In this document: one piece after another, positions 1 to 8,435 of the stretch
Layout: each line of letters opens with the position of its first letter
Numbering within the stretch: the first letter of the stretch is position 1
NCBI GenBank assembly: GCA_008638415.1
Contig: VWVT01000009.1
Location: forward strand, 1 to 64,000
Direction of reading: 5' to 3'
DNA from: Nocardiopsis sinuspersici
GTDB taxonomy: Bacteria > Actinomycetota > Actinomycetes > Streptosporangiales > Streptosporangiaceae
Length of the DNA stretch: 64,000 nucleotides
Notes under the pieces: generated by a model
The model's database searches: none
Seen by the model: the letters and a program-made list of their open reading frames with translations, nothing else
Told to the model about the DNA's origin: nothing
Position numbers and translations under genes: made by a program

Positions 1-855
1 GAACGCTTCCAGACCAGCACCACCACCGCCAAACGCTGGGCCGACCGCTACCGGGCCACGGGTGAAGCGGGCATGGTCGATGCCTCCAGCCGCCCGGCCC
101 GCTCACCACGGCGCACCCGGCCCCGACGCGAGCGCCGCGTGATCAAGCTGCGCCACCTGCGCCGGTGGGGCCCGGCCCGTATCGGCGGCCACCTGGGCAT
201 GCACGCCTCGACGGTGCACCGGATCCTGACCCGCTACGGGTGTGCCCGCCTGGCCCACACCGATCGGGCCACCGGACGGGCGGTGCGCCGCTACGAGCGC
301 GAACGCCCCGGGGAGCTGGTGCACGTGGACATCAAGAAGCTCGGCAACATCCCCCACGGCGGCGGTCACAAGGTGCTGGGACGCCCCCGGGGACGCAGGC
401 ACCGCTCCAGTGCGGGGTATGCCTACCTGCACAACGCCGTGGACGACCACTCCCGGTTGGCCTACTCCGAGATCCTGACCGATGAGAAGAAGGAGACCGC
501 CGTCGCGTTCTGGGAGCGTGCGCACGCCTACTTCGCGTCGGTGGGGATCACGGTGGAGCGGGTGCTGACCGACAACGGGTCTTGCTACCGCTCGCGTCTG
601 TGGCGTGATCTGGTCCGTGACCAGGGCGTCAAGCACAAGCGCACCCGTCCCTACCGGCCCCAGACCAACGGCAAGGTGGAGCGCTTCAACCGGATCCTGG
701 TCCAGGAGTGGGCCTACGCCCGCCCCTATGCGTCAGAGTCCCAACGGCGGGAGGCGTTCCCGGGGTGGTTGCATCACTACAATCACCACCGGTTCCACAC
801 CGCGCTCGGTGGCCCTCCCGCCTCCCGCGTCACCAACCTCTCAGGGCAGTACAGC
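1..855 (+). mobile_element. IS481-like insertion sequence, right part
   Basis: The right end lies close to the transposase stop. The bases at about 830-853, read on the minus strand (TGTACTGCCCTGAGAGGTTG), look like the terminal inverted repeat typical of IS481 relatives. The left end and target duplication are outside the window, so the exact boundary is uncertain by a few bases. Confidence 0.7.
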
Positions 856-858
856 TAG
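1..858 (+). CDS. IS481-family transposase, 5' end outside window
   Basis: DDE transposase of the IS481 type, which moves its own insertion sequence. The frame is open from base 1, so the true start lies upstream and only the C-terminal part (about 285 residues) is present. A helix-turn-helix region (ARIGGHLGMHASTVHRIL) is followed by the integrase core. The catalytic triad is visible: Asp in LVHVDIKKLG, Asp in VLTDNGSCY, and Glu in NGKVERFNR. The stop is TAG at 856-858. No internal stop or frameshift is seen in the visible part, so the enzyme could be functional. The gene runs into the remains of an integrase, so the IS appears to have landed in that gene. Confidence 0.93.
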   Translation, partial: ERFQTSTTTAKRWADRYRATGEAGMVDASSRPARSPRRTRPRRERRVIKLRHLRRWGPARIGGHLGMHASTVHRILTRYGCARLAHTDRATGRAVRRYERERPGELVHVDIKKLGNIPHGGGHKVLGRPRGRRHRSSAGYAYLHNAVDDHSRLAYSEILTDEKKETAVAFWERAHAYFASVGITVERVLTDNGSCYRSRLWRDLVRDQGVKHKRTRPYRPQTNGKVERFNRILVQEWAYARPYASESQRREAFPGWLHHYNHHRFHTALGGPPASRVTNLSGQYS

Positions 859-1375
859 GTCGCGGCGCGCGAGAAAATCCCTACCCTCGGCCGTGCTGAG
901 GATCCTGATGATCTCGTCCTGCTCGAAGACCGGGACCGGCTCCGGTGTCACCTTGGGTGGCTTCATCTTGCGCATGGGGTTGGCGATCTCCTCCTCGTCC
1001 GTCAACCACTTGAAGAACTGCTGCAGGCACCGGTACTGGTTGTTGACGTAGGCGTCCTTGTGCTGACGGTGGCGCAGCCGCACCAGCCAGGAGCGCAGGT
1101 GCACACGGGAGACCAGCTCCCAGTCGCGCACGGGCTCGAAGCGCAGCATGTCAGCGCTGGTGTCAGCGTCGGTGTCGAAGCGGGTGTCGGTCGGTGGGCT
1201 GACCGCCGGTCAGCAGGTGCTCGGCAGCGAACCAGCGCACGGCGTCGGCGTACATCGTGACGGTGTTGTCGCGTTTGCCCTCGGAGCGCAGGTGGAGCAC
1301 GAAGGAGTCGACGTGGGTCCTCAGGGGCCCCGCGGCCAGGTTGCGCGGGCCTCGACGGATACGACCGGTAGCCAT
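853..1375 (-). pseudogene. Tyrosine recombinase/integrase remnant, frameshifted and truncated
   Basis: The N-terminal half of a phage-type tyrosine integrase survives. The start is ATG at 1375 (MATGRIRRGPRNLAAGP). The SAM-like core-binding domain runs through SFVLHLRSEGKRDNTVTMYA, then the frame ends near 1163. The homology resumes in another frame (RDWELVSRVHLRSW, DAYVNNQYRCLQQFFKWL, KMKPPKV, ARRDLAVL), which implies a frameshift at roughly 1165-1205. The catalytic domain with the R-H-R-Y residues is missing because the sequence runs into the IS at about 853. It starts 78 bases from the 3' end of a tRNA-Thr gene and points away from it, as integrases of tRNA-targeting islands do. A short inverted repeat (1399-1414) lies just upstream. 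Confidence 0.85.
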
Positions 1376-1452
1376 AAGCGATACCTCGTCAAGCTCTCCA
1401 GCCTATGGAGGCTGTCCTGCTTCACGAGTTCGCCCAGGTCAGACCATGTGAG

Positions 1453-1525
1453 AGCCAGCGAGGGGACTTGAACCCCTAACCTATCGCTTACAAGGCGATT
1501 GCTCTGCCAATTGAGCTACGCTGGC
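1453..1525 (-). tRNA. tRNA-Thr (anticodon TGT)
   Basis: The minus strand folds into a full cloverleaf: a 7-bp acceptor stem (GCCAGCG with CGCTGGC), a D arm (GCTC...GAGC), an anticodon arm ATCGC-CTTGTAA-GCGAT with anticodon TGT, and a T arm AGGGG-TTCAAGT-CCCCT. CCA is not encoded. The 3' end faces the integrase remnant, which fits use of this gene as an attachment site. Confidence 0.96.
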
Positions 1526-1767
1526 GGGCTGCCGAGACCGTGGCCCCGGTTGCGTCCCGGGGAAATGGTACCGGGTCAGAGGCCACCAGGCCTACTCGGA
1601 TGCCTCCGAGCCGCGCGGACGCCATCCCGTCCGTCGGCCCTCGGCCGCGTCCCTCCCCGATCCGGCAAAGAAGCACCTGGCGGCGTGCGGAGCCCGGTTA
1701 GCCGCCGTCCCGTCCGGAAACGACAGGGGGACATGCTCCCTCCCGGGGGCGGAGAGGTGGAAGGGCC

Positions 1768-2988
1768 ATGGCGGGCAACAGGGGCGTGGTGTACCAGGGC
1801 GCGGGCAGGGTCGAGGTCCAGGACATCGCCTATCCGGAGTTCGAACTCAAGGACGGCCCGGGGGTCAACCCGGCGAACGTGGGGCGCAAGGTGCCGCACG
1901 GGGTGATCCTCAAGGTCGTCGCCACCAACATCTGCGGAAGCGACCAGCACATGGTGCGGGGGCGCACCACCGCGCCGGAGGGGCTGGTCCTGGGCCACGA
2001 GATCACCGGGGAGGTGGTCGAGAAGGGGTCCGACGTCGAGTTCGTCGAGGTCGGCGACCTGGTCTCGGTACCGTTCAACATCTCCTGCGGGCGTTGTCGG
2101 AACTGCAAGGAGCGGCGGACGGAGATCTGCCTCAACGTCAACCCCGACCGCCCGGGCTCGGCCTACGGCTACGTCGACATGGGCGGCTGGGTCGGGGGGC
2201 AGGCCGAGTACGCGCTGGTGCCCTACGCCGACTGGAACCTGTTGAGGTTCCCCGACCGCGACCGGGCGATGGAGAAGATCCTCGACCTGACGATGCTCTC
2301 CGACATCTTCCCGACCGGCTACCACGGCTGCGTCACCGCGGGCGTGGGCGTGGGGTCGAGCGTCTACGTCGCGGGCGCCGGGCCCGTCGGGCTTGCCGCG
2401 GCCGCGTCGGCCCAACTGCTGGGCGCGGCGGTGGTGATCGTCGGTGACATGAAGGAGGAGCGCCTGGCCCAGGCCCGCAGCTTCGGGTGCGAGGCGGTCA
2501 ACGTGGCGGAGGGCGACCCCGGGGAGCAGATCGAGCGGATCCTGGGCAGCCCCGTGGTGGACTGCGCGGTGGACGCCGTGGGCTTCGAGGCGCACGGGAC
2601 CGGGAAGGACGCAGAGAAGGAGGCGCCCGCGAGCGTGCTGAACACCGCGATGGCCCTGACCAGGGCGGGAGGCTCGATCGGCATCCCCGGCCTGTACGTG
2701 ACCGGTGACCCCGGCGCCTCCGACGAGGCCGCCCGCGAGGGCTCCCTGTCGATCCGGCTCGGGCTGGGCTGGTCCAAGTCGCACGCCTTCTTCACCGGCC
2801 AGTGCCCGGTCATGAAGTACCACCGGGAACTGATGGCGGCGATCATGACCGACCGTGTGCAGATCGCCAAGGCCGTCAACGCCGTGGCGATCCCGCTGGA
2901 GGAGGCCCCGGAGGGCTACCGGTCCTTCGACGAGGGCGCGGCCAGCAAGTACGTGCTCGACCCGAACGGCTACCTCGGCACGGGCTGA
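1768..2988 (+). CDS. fdhA: Glutathione-independent formaldehyde dehydrogenase, zinc-dependent
   Basis: Medium-chain zinc alcohol dehydrogenase family, 406 residues, about the usual size for formaldehyde dehydrogenases that oxidise formaldehyde to formate with NAD and without glutathione or mycothiol. Catalytic zinc ligands are seen in NICGSDQHMVRGRTT and LGHEITGEV, and the structural zinc cysteines in CGRCRNCKERRTEIC. The NAD-binding fold is marked by VAGAGPVGLAAAASAQLLGA. The stretch SDIFPTGYHGCVTAGVGVGS is typical of this subgroup. A purine-rich ribosome site lies just before the ATG. It stands alone between the tRNA and a convergent methyltransferase gene. Substrate could differ within the family. 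Confidence 0.88.
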   Translation: MAGNRGVVYQGAGRVEVQDIAYPEFELKDGPGVNPANVGRKVPHGVILKVVATNICGSDQHMVRGRTTAPEGLVLGHEITGEVVEKGSDVEFVEVGDLVSVPFNISCGRCRNCKERRTEICLNVNPDRPGSAYGYVDMGGWVGGQAEYALVPYADWNLLRFPDRDRAMEKILDLTMLSDIFPTGYHGCVTAGVGVGSSVYVAGAGPVGLAAAASAQLLGAAVVIVGDMKEERLAQARSFGCEAVNVAEGDPGEQIERILGSPVVDCAVDAVGFEAHGTGKDAEKEAPASVLNTAMALTRAGGSIGIPGLYVTGDPGASDEAAREGSLSIRLGLGWSKSHAFFTGQCPVMKYHRELMAAIMTDRVQIAKAVNAVAIPLEEAPEGYRSFDEGAASKYVLDPNGYLGTG

Positions 2989-3032
2989 GACCCGCGGGAG
3001 GGGAACCGGCCGGGGAGGCCGCGCGGCGGGGG

Positions 3033-3983
3033 TCACGGGGCGCGGGCGGTGACGAGGGTGAGGACCCGCTCGGGCGTCCGCACGCACCGCACGTCCCGGT
3101 AGCCCGCCGCCGCCAGTTCACGCGCCGCCTCCCGCGGTCCCCACGGGGTGATCCGGCCGAGGGACATGCGCCAGCGCACGACCGCCTCGCGCAGCACGTC
3201 GTCGGCCGGGTCGTCGCGCAGCACGGTCGCGGTGAGCAGGCGCGCGCCCGGCCGCAGGGCCTCGCGCACGCGGGGCAGCGCCCGCCCGACGGTGTCGGGT
3301 GCGAGGGCCGCCAGGGGGAACCAGGCCAGGTCGTAGGCACCCCGCTCGGAGAGGTCGGCCACGTCCAGCAGGCGCAGTTCGACCCGGTCGCCCAGCCCGC
3401 GCTCGGCCAGGTGGTGCTCGGCCAGGCGCAGAGCCCGGGGTTCGACGTCCAGGCCGACCGCGCTGGAGCCGGGAACCCGGTCGAGCACGGCGGCCGCGAC
3501 GGCGCCGACCCCGGTCCCCACGTCGAGGAAGCGCAGGCCGTCCTTCTCCAGGAGGTCTCCGAATCCCGCGACGTGCTCCCGCAGCAGGTCGAGGAAGGCC
3601 CCCATCCGCTCGCCGGAGGCGGCGCCCTCCTGGAGGAGGGCCGCGTCGTCCTCCTCTTCACGGCCGTCCCGGCCCACGGCGGCGTCGGCGGCCTGGCCCA
3701 GCTGCCGCGCGACCCTGCGGGGGAAGGCCGGCCTGCCGGAGGGACCGGCCAGGAGGGCGCGGTAGGCCGGGAGGAGCCGCCACCCGTCACCGTCGGGTTC
3801 GGCGCACCCCGCGGCGGCGAGCAGCCTGCCGTGCTCCCGCGACAGCGGTCGGCCCTCCGCGGCGGCGGCGAGCGCCGCCAGCGTCCAGGCGCCGTTGAGC
3901 CACGCGTCGACACGGGCCGCGGGGCCGGGTCCGGCTGTCGCGGGATCGGAGTCGGGGTCGGGGTCGGGTCCGGCGTTGGCCAT
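3033..3983 (-). CDS. Class I SAM-dependent methyltransferase
   Basis: About 316 residues from ATG at 3983; an in-frame GTG-type start at 4046 would add 21 residues that look non-conserved. The first 110 residues resemble the helical, winged-helix-like dimerisation region of small-molecule O-methyltransferases (ARVDAWLNGAWTLAALAAA). The Rossmann methyltransferase core follows, with SAM motif I LRFLDVGTGVGAVAAAVLDR and an acidic loop in VGLDVEPRALRLAE. The acceptor is unknown. The gene is transcribed divergently from the small peptide and YcaO genes, sharing a 183-bp promoter region, so it could modify that peptide, but this is only an inference from position. Confidence 0.8.
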   Translation of the reverse strand: MANAGPDPDPDSDPATAGPGPAARVDAWLNGAWTLAALAAAAEGRPLSREHGRLLAAAGCAEPDGDGWRLLPAYRALLAGPSGRPAFPRRVARQLGQAADAAVGRDGREEEDDAALLQEGAASGERMGAFLDLLREHVAGFGDLLEKDGLRFLDVGTGVGAVAAAVLDRVPGSSAVGLDVEPRALRLAEHHLAERGLGDRVELRLLDVADLSERGAYDLAWFPLAALAPDTVGRALPRVREALRPGARLLTATVLRDDPADDVLREAVVRWRMSLGRITPWGPREAARELAAAGYRDVRCVRTPERVLTLVTARAP

Positions 3984-4166
3984 GGCGTGAGTGTGCCACC
4001 CTCCGCGCCCCGACGCACTCCCAGGTTTTGAGACCCGGTCCCACATAAGGCAGAACGTCAGTTTTCCGCGCTTTTTCAGTGACAGGCGTCACCATGTTGG
4101 GGTAAAGAGTACGGGAGCGCGTACACAACGTCGCGTTCCATGTGTCTACCGCTGAGGAGTCACGAC

Positions 4167-4262
4167 ATGGCCTGCGCTGGTTACGAGTGGACCGTTCCGC
4201 TGGAGAACGCGGACGACATCGCCCCCGCCGTCGATGAGCTGGACGAGGAGACCGCGGAGTAG
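4167..4262 (+). CDS. Putative RiPP precursor peptide, 31 residues
   Basis: A 31-codon ORF with a good ribosome site (GAGGAG, 7 bases before ATG) ends two bases before the YcaO gene, so the two are almost certainly co-translated. The N-terminal third carries the reactive residues (Cys3, Tyr6, Glu7, Trp8, Thr9, Pro11). From residue 13 on it is strongly acidic, with 9 Asp or Glu among 19 residues, ending DELDEETAE. There is no N-terminal leader of usual length. The layout suggests an N-terminal core with a C-terminal acidic follower, as known for bottromycin precursors. Some stand-alone-YcaO families, including the amidine-forming streptamidine type, have similarly small clusters; membership is not proven here. 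It could instead be a non-modified regulatory peptide. Confidence 0.7.
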   Translation: MACAGYEWTVPLENADDIAPAVDELDEETAE

Positions 4263-4264
4263 CG

Positions 4265-5659
4265 GTGCCTCGATCCTCGTGGGTCCCCGTGTCCGGGGAG
4301 CGGGACGGCTCGGCCGCGCTCCCCGGACCGGGCGACCGGAAGTGGTCCGGTACGCGCGAGCGCGAGCTTCCCCTGGAGGAGGCGGAGCGGCGGGTCCGCG
4401 CCGAGGTGCGCGCCCTCGGCTGGAGTTCGCTGTACAAGGTGCTCGACGACCGGGAGCCGACCGCCGTCCAGTGCGGCCTGTGGGACGCGGACGGCGCGGA
4501 GGTCCCCTACGGGCTCGGCGCGGGCAAGGGCCCGGGCGCCCCCGCGCGCGTCGGCGCGCAGTTCGAGGCCCTTGAGCACGCGTTCACCGGTCCCACCGTC
4601 CTGGAGTCCCTTCCGCTGCGGCTGGTCGACGCCGCCGACCTGGCCCGGGGCCCCTTCGCCGCCGACCGCGCGGTCCGCGACGTGGCCGCCCAGGACGGCG
4701 CCCGGGTGGCCTGCGTGCGCCACGCCGCGCTCGACGGCGGACCACCCGTCGACGTCCCCGTGTTCCTGTGGGCGCCCTGGTACCCGCTGCCCGCCGGGGA
4801 GGCGGCGGAGGTGCGCCGTGCCGTCGGCGACACCGCCGACTACGGAACGGCGATGTCCTACAGCGTCAACTCCGGCTGCGCCATCGGCGCCACCCGGGAC
4901 GAGGCGCTCCTGCACGCCCTCAACGAGTGGGTGGAGCGCGACGCGTTCTCGCTGTTCCTCCTGGGCTGCGTCTACGACGGCGGTCCCATGCCCGCGCGCG
5001 TGCCCCGCGAGGCCCTGCCCGACCTCCCGCGCGCCCACCTGGACCGCGCCCGCGACCTCGTCGGCGGCCCCGTGGTCCTGCTCGACCTGACCACCGACCT
5101 CGGTGTCCCCGTGGTCATGGCCTACGCCCCCGAGCGGTCGGGGAGGAGCCCGGACCACCGCTACGGGCTCGGCGCCTCCCTCTCGGGCGAACTCGCCGTG
5201 GAGCGCGCCGTCACCGAGTTCGTCCAGGGCGAGCTGCTCGCCCGGGTCGTGGCCGAGCAGTCGGCCTCGACGGAACGCACCGGGCCCTTCGCCCAGCTCG
5301 TCGCGGACCACGACGTCGCCACCGGGGTCGGGTCCCGGTTCGCCGGGCATCCCCGGCTCCTGGCCTGCGCCATGCTGGACTTCGCCGACCGCCTCGGCGA
5401 GGCCGCCCCGGCCGCGCTTCCTCCCGAGACCGTTCCGCCGGGCACCGGCGTGGCCCTCCAGCGGGCCGCGGTCGTGGAACGGCTCTCCGGGGCCGGTCAC
5501 CGCGTCGCGGCCCATCCGCTCCGAACCCTGGAGCACGGAACGACGGTCGTGCAGGTCCAGTGCCCCGGCCTGGAGCGGTTCCACCTGGTCACCAAGGGCC
5601 TCCTGGCCCTTCCCGGCGAACGGGGACGAAGGCTCCGGAAGCGGAGCGGGGCGGGGTGA
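4265..5659 (+). CDS. Stand-alone YcaO-domain enzyme
   Basis: YcaO enzymes use ATP to activate peptide backbone amides, giving azolines, thioamides or amidines. The protein has 464 residues from GTG at 4265; later starts are possible because the first 30 residues look unstructured. The nucleotide-binding signatures are visible: GAGKG at residues 85-89 followed by QFEALEHA, and NSGCAIGATRDEALLHALNE from residue 202 followed by WVERDA. A third helix with EFVQGELLARV is also present. No ThiF/E1-like or other leader-binding partner is encoded nearby, so this is a stand-alone YcaO, unlike classical azoline cyclodehydratases. It follows the 31-residue peptide ORF by 2 bases, and the downstream gene is convergent, so the unit has only two genes. 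Confidence 0.85.
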   Translation: MPRSSWVPVSGERDGSAALPGPGDRKWSGTRERELPLEEAERRVRAEVRALGWSSLYKVLDDREPTAVQCGLWDADGAEVPYGLGAGKGPGAPARVGAQFEALEHAFTGPTVLESLPLRLVDAADLARGPFAADRAVRDVAAQDGARVACVRHAALDGGPPVDVPVFLWAPWYPLPAGEAAEVRRAVGDTADYGTAMSYSVNSGCAIGATRDEALLHALNEWVERDAFSLFLLGCVYDGGPMPARVPREALPDLPRAHLDRARDLVGGPVVLLDLTTDLGVPVVMAYAPERSGRSPDHRYGLGASLSGELAVERAVTEFVQGELLARVVAEQSASTERTGPFAQLVADHDVATGVGSRFAGHPRLLACAMLDFADRLGEAAPAALPPETVPPGTGVALQRAAVVERLSGAGHRVAAHPLRTLEHGTTVVQVQCPGLERFHLVTKGLLALPGERGRRLRKRSGAG

Positions 5660-5805
5660 GGCGGCGCCTTCGGCCGCCCTCGGCCAGTGCCGGCCCGGCC
5701 GGTCCCACCGGTCCCCGTCGGTCCCGACCGGTACCGCGGCACGCCGCGGCGCCGTGGACGGGACCGGCTCCCGGGTCCGGAACCGGCGCCCGGGGCCGGT
5801 GCGGG

Positions 5806-6828
5806 TCAGGCGTCGCCGTGCTCGCGCAGCATGCGCAGCACCGTCCTCTCCACCTCGCCCTGGGTGGCGAGCTCGCCCGCGGGCACCTCCCTGCCCAGCT
5901 CCGGTAGCGACGGGGCGATCGTCACCCCGCGTTCGTGCAGCCGGAAGACCCGCGGGTCGATGTAGGAGCTCCGGGCCACGGCCTCGGTGTTGCCCAGGTA
6001 GTCGGCCACCTCGCGGACCACGTGGGTCCTCAGGCGCGCGAGGGCCTTGTCGTCGTCGGGGGGCACGGCCACCGCGAGTCCCACCGCGGCCAGCACCGTC
6101 GCGTGCCAGGTCCGGAACTCCTTGAGCGTGTGGTCCTCCCCGGTGATGTCCCGCAGGTAGGAGTTGAGGTCGTCGCTGGTCACGTCGTGCCAGTCGTCCC
6201 CGACGCGGTAGGCGAACAGGTCCTGCCCCCGGGAGCGGACGCGCTGGAGCCCGGAGACCACCCGGCAGATCTCGGGTTCGGCGCACTCGACGCGCTGCTC
6301 CCTGCCCGACTTGCCCGGGAACTCGAACACGACCGTGCCGCCGGTGCGGTGGACGTGCTCGCGCAGCAGGCTCGCCACCCCGTAGGAGTCGTTCCGGGCG
6401 GCGTAGGCGTCTCCGCCCGCCCTCAGGAAGCCCAGGTCGACCAGCCGGACGGCCGCCGCCAGAACGCGCTCGCGCACCAGTCCGCGACGGCGCAGGTGCC
6501 CGGCCACCGTGTCCCTGATCCCCGGGAGCACCTCGGCGAAGTCGAGCATCCTGTCGTACTTGGCCTCCTCGCTCCTGCGCCGCCACTCCCGGTGGTAGAC
6601 GTACTGGCGCCGGCCCGCGTCGTCGGTTCCGCACGCCTGGATGTGCCCCTCCGGAAAGGGGCAGATCCACACGTCGTGCCAGCCGGGCGGCACCACGAGT
6701 TCCTTGATGCGCCGGATCACGTCGGGATCGGTGACCGGCTCTCCCCGGGGGCCGTGGTAGCGGAAACCGCGGCCGCGCCGGACCCGGGTGATCCCGGGCT
6801 CGGACGGGTCACTGCGCCGTAGCGTCAT
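5806..6828 (-). CDS. DNA topoisomerase IB (poxvirus type)
   Basis: Type IB topoisomerase relaxing supercoils through a 3'-phosphotyrosyl bond; 340 residues, normal for bacterial members. The N-terminal region has the family pattern VPPGWHDVWICPFPEGHIQA, followed by RRQYVYHREWRR. The catalytic region includes FEFPGKSGREQRV, TLKEFRTWHATVLAA and the likely nucleophile Tyr in ARSSYIDPRVF. Bacterial topoisomerase IB genes are scattered and not essential. The gene ends convergently with the YcaO unit, 146 bp away. Confidence 0.9.
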   Translation of the reverse strand: MTLRRSDPSEPGITRVRRGRGFRYHGPRGEPVTDPDVIRRIKELVVPPGWHDVWICPFPEGHIQACGTDDAGRRQYVYHREWRRRSEEAKYDRMLDFAEVLPGIRDTVAGHLRRRGLVRERVLAAAVRLVDLGFLRAGGDAYAARNDSYGVASLLREHVHRTGGTVVFEFPGKSGREQRVECAEPEICRVVSGLQRVRSRGQDLFAYRVGDDWHDVTSDDLNSYLRDITGEDHTLKEFRTWHATVLAAVGLAVAVPPDDDKALARLRTHVVREVADYLGNTEAVARSSYIDPRVFRLHERGVTIAPSLPELGREVPAGELATQGEVERTVLRMLREHGDA

Positions 6829-6878
6829 ACCGCGTCCCCGTCATGGACATCCATGGGACCTCCTGAGACGGACGCCGG

Positions 6879-7181
6879 TCAGGACCGCTCCGTCCGACGG
6901 TCGGGCGGCGGGCGCTCCGCGCTCTGGGGCACCGCCTCCGCGTGGGCCTCGTCCTCGGGGTCCGGGCCGCCCTCGGGCCCGGCTCCCTCGGGGATCTCGT
7001 CCCCCGCCGTGAGCCCGTTCAGGCGGTCCTCGAGGAGCTCCAGCGCGTCCATGCGGTTGGCGTGGCTCTCCTCGTACCCGATCAGTTCGCGTACCTGTTC
7101 CGCCGACAGGGAGAGAAGGCGTTCCCGCAACTCCTCGACCGACAGGTCGTCGTATCCGGGGACGGGAGGTGTCGCCGCCAT
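6879..7181 (-). CDS. Small conserved actinobacterial protein of unknown function
   Basis: About 100 residues from ATG at 7181; a GTG nine bases upstream is also possible, and the AGGTGAG ribosome site fits either. The N-terminal half is a short helical module (PGYDDLSVEELRERLLSLSA followed by EQVRELIGYEESHANR). I recall this pattern from small actinobacterial proteins without a known role. The C-terminal half is acidic, proline-rich and probably disordered. No membrane segment or catalytic motif is visible. Confidence 0.65.
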   Translation of the reverse strand: MAATPPVPGYDDLSVEELRERLLSLSAEQVRELIGYEESHANRMDALELLEDRLNGLTAGDEIPEGAGPEGGPDPEDEAHAEAVPQSAERPPPDRRTERS

Positions 7182-7260
7182 GTCGCTCACCTGTGTTTCC
7201 TCTTCGGGCGGTACGGACGTAGCCGCACAGCTACCCGTACGCCGGGAGGAAAAACAGGGG

Positions 7261-7282
7261 CGGCGCACCGCACGGTGCGCCG
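7261..7282 (-). terminator. Hairpin downstream of rlmB
   Basis: A perfect 10-bp inverted repeat, CGGCGCACCG with CGGTGCGCCG and a 2-base centre, lies about 55 bases past the rlmB stop. No U-tract follows, as is usual in high-GC actinobacteria. Confidence 0.6.
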
Positions 7283-7336
7283 ACCAGCGGGGCCCGAGGC
7301 CCCCCGGTCACAGCGGCGGCGCCTTCGGCCAGGCCG

Positions 7337-8302
7337 TCAGCCGTCGTTCTCGGCTCGGCGGCGGGCCACCTCGTAGAGGGACACCCCGGCGGCCACGGAG
7401 GCGTTCAGCGACTCCGCGTTGCCGATCGGGATGCTCGCGACCACGTCACAGGTCTCGCGCACCAGGCGGGACAGGCCCTTGCCCTCCGAGCCCACCACGA
7501 CCACCAGCGGGCCGGTGGCCAGCTCCAGGCCCGTGATCGGGGTCTCGCCCTCGGAGTCGAGGCCGACGACGAACAGGCCCGCCTTCTTGAAGGTCTCCAG
7601 GGCCCGGGTCAGGTTGGTGGCCTGGGCCACGGGCAGCCGGGCCAGGGTGCCCGCGGAGGTCTTCCAGGTGGTCATGTTGACCCCCGCCGAGCGGCGCTCG
7701 GGGATGAGGAGGCCGTGCGCGCCGAACGCGGCGGACGAACGCGCGATGGCGCCCAGGTTGTGCGGGTCGGTGACCCCGTCCAGGACGACGATCAGCGGCG
7801 GGGTGTCGGACTCCAGCGCGTTGTCCAGCAGGCCCTCGGGGGACCGGTACTGGTAGGGCCGCACCTGGAGCACGATCCCCTGGTGGGCGGCGCCGGGCTG
7901 CCCGTTGCTCTCGCAGCGGCGGTCGAGCTCGGTACGGGTCACCTCGACCACGTCCACGCCCTGCTCACCCGCCATCCGGGCGGCCTCGTTGACCCGCTCG
8001 TCGGGGTCCAGGCTGTTGGCCAGGAACAGGCGCGTGGCGGGCATCCCCGCACGCAGCGCCTCCACCACCGGGTTGCGTCCGACCAGCAGGTCGGAGTTGT
8101 CCGGACGGCGGCGGTCGGCACCCGGGCCGCCCCGCGACTGACCGTCGGCGGGCTGGGAGCGCTTGGCGGCCTTGGACCGCTTCTTGCCCTCGTACCAGTG
8201 CCGCTGCTCGGCGGGCAGGGTGCCGCTCTTGGCCTCCAGGGAACGGCGGTTCTTGCCGCCGCTGCCCTTGGTCGGGCCCTTCTTGTTCTTCTTCGCCGGC
8301 AT
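7337..8302 (-). CDS. rlmB: 23S rRNA (guanosine-2'-O)-methyltransferase, TrmH/SpoU family
   Basis: 321 residues from ATG at 8302. A basic, disordered N-terminus (MPAKKNKKGPTKGSGGKNRR) is common in actinobacterial homologues. The SpoU substrate-binding domain starts at LLVGRNPVVEALRAG, and the knotted SAM domain carries the family motifs VLDGVTDPHNLGAIARSSAA, VVVVGSEGKGLSRLV and IPIGNAESLNASVAAGVSLY. The family modifies a guanosine in 23S rRNA such as G2251. Its position directly downstream of cysS is conserved in actinobacteria, which supports the name. Confidence 0.92.
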   Translation of the reverse strand: MPAKKNKKGPTKGSGGKNRRSLEAKSGTLPAEQRHWYEGKKRSKAAKRSQPADGQSRGGPGADRRRPDNSDLLVGRNPVVEALRAGMPATRLFLANSLDPDERVNEAARMAGEQGVDVVEVTRTELDRRCESNGQPGAAHQGIVLQVRPYQYRSPEGLLDNALESDTPPLIVVLDGVTDPHNLGAIARSSAAFGAHGLLIPERRSAGVNMTTWKTSAGTLARLPVAQATNLTRALETFKKAGLFVVGLDSEGETPITGLELATGPLVVVVGSEGKGLSRLVRETCDVVASIPIGNAESLNASVAAGVSLYEVARRRAENDG

Positions 8303-8435
8303 GGTCGCCGCCTCCCCGTACGTGTTGCGAACATGCCGGAGGCGCGGGGCATCCGGCTGGTGGAATATCGCCGACCGGTGCGAACACGGCGGCAAACTCC
8401 CAGCCTAGTGCCGCCGTGTCACCGCACGCGTCGCC

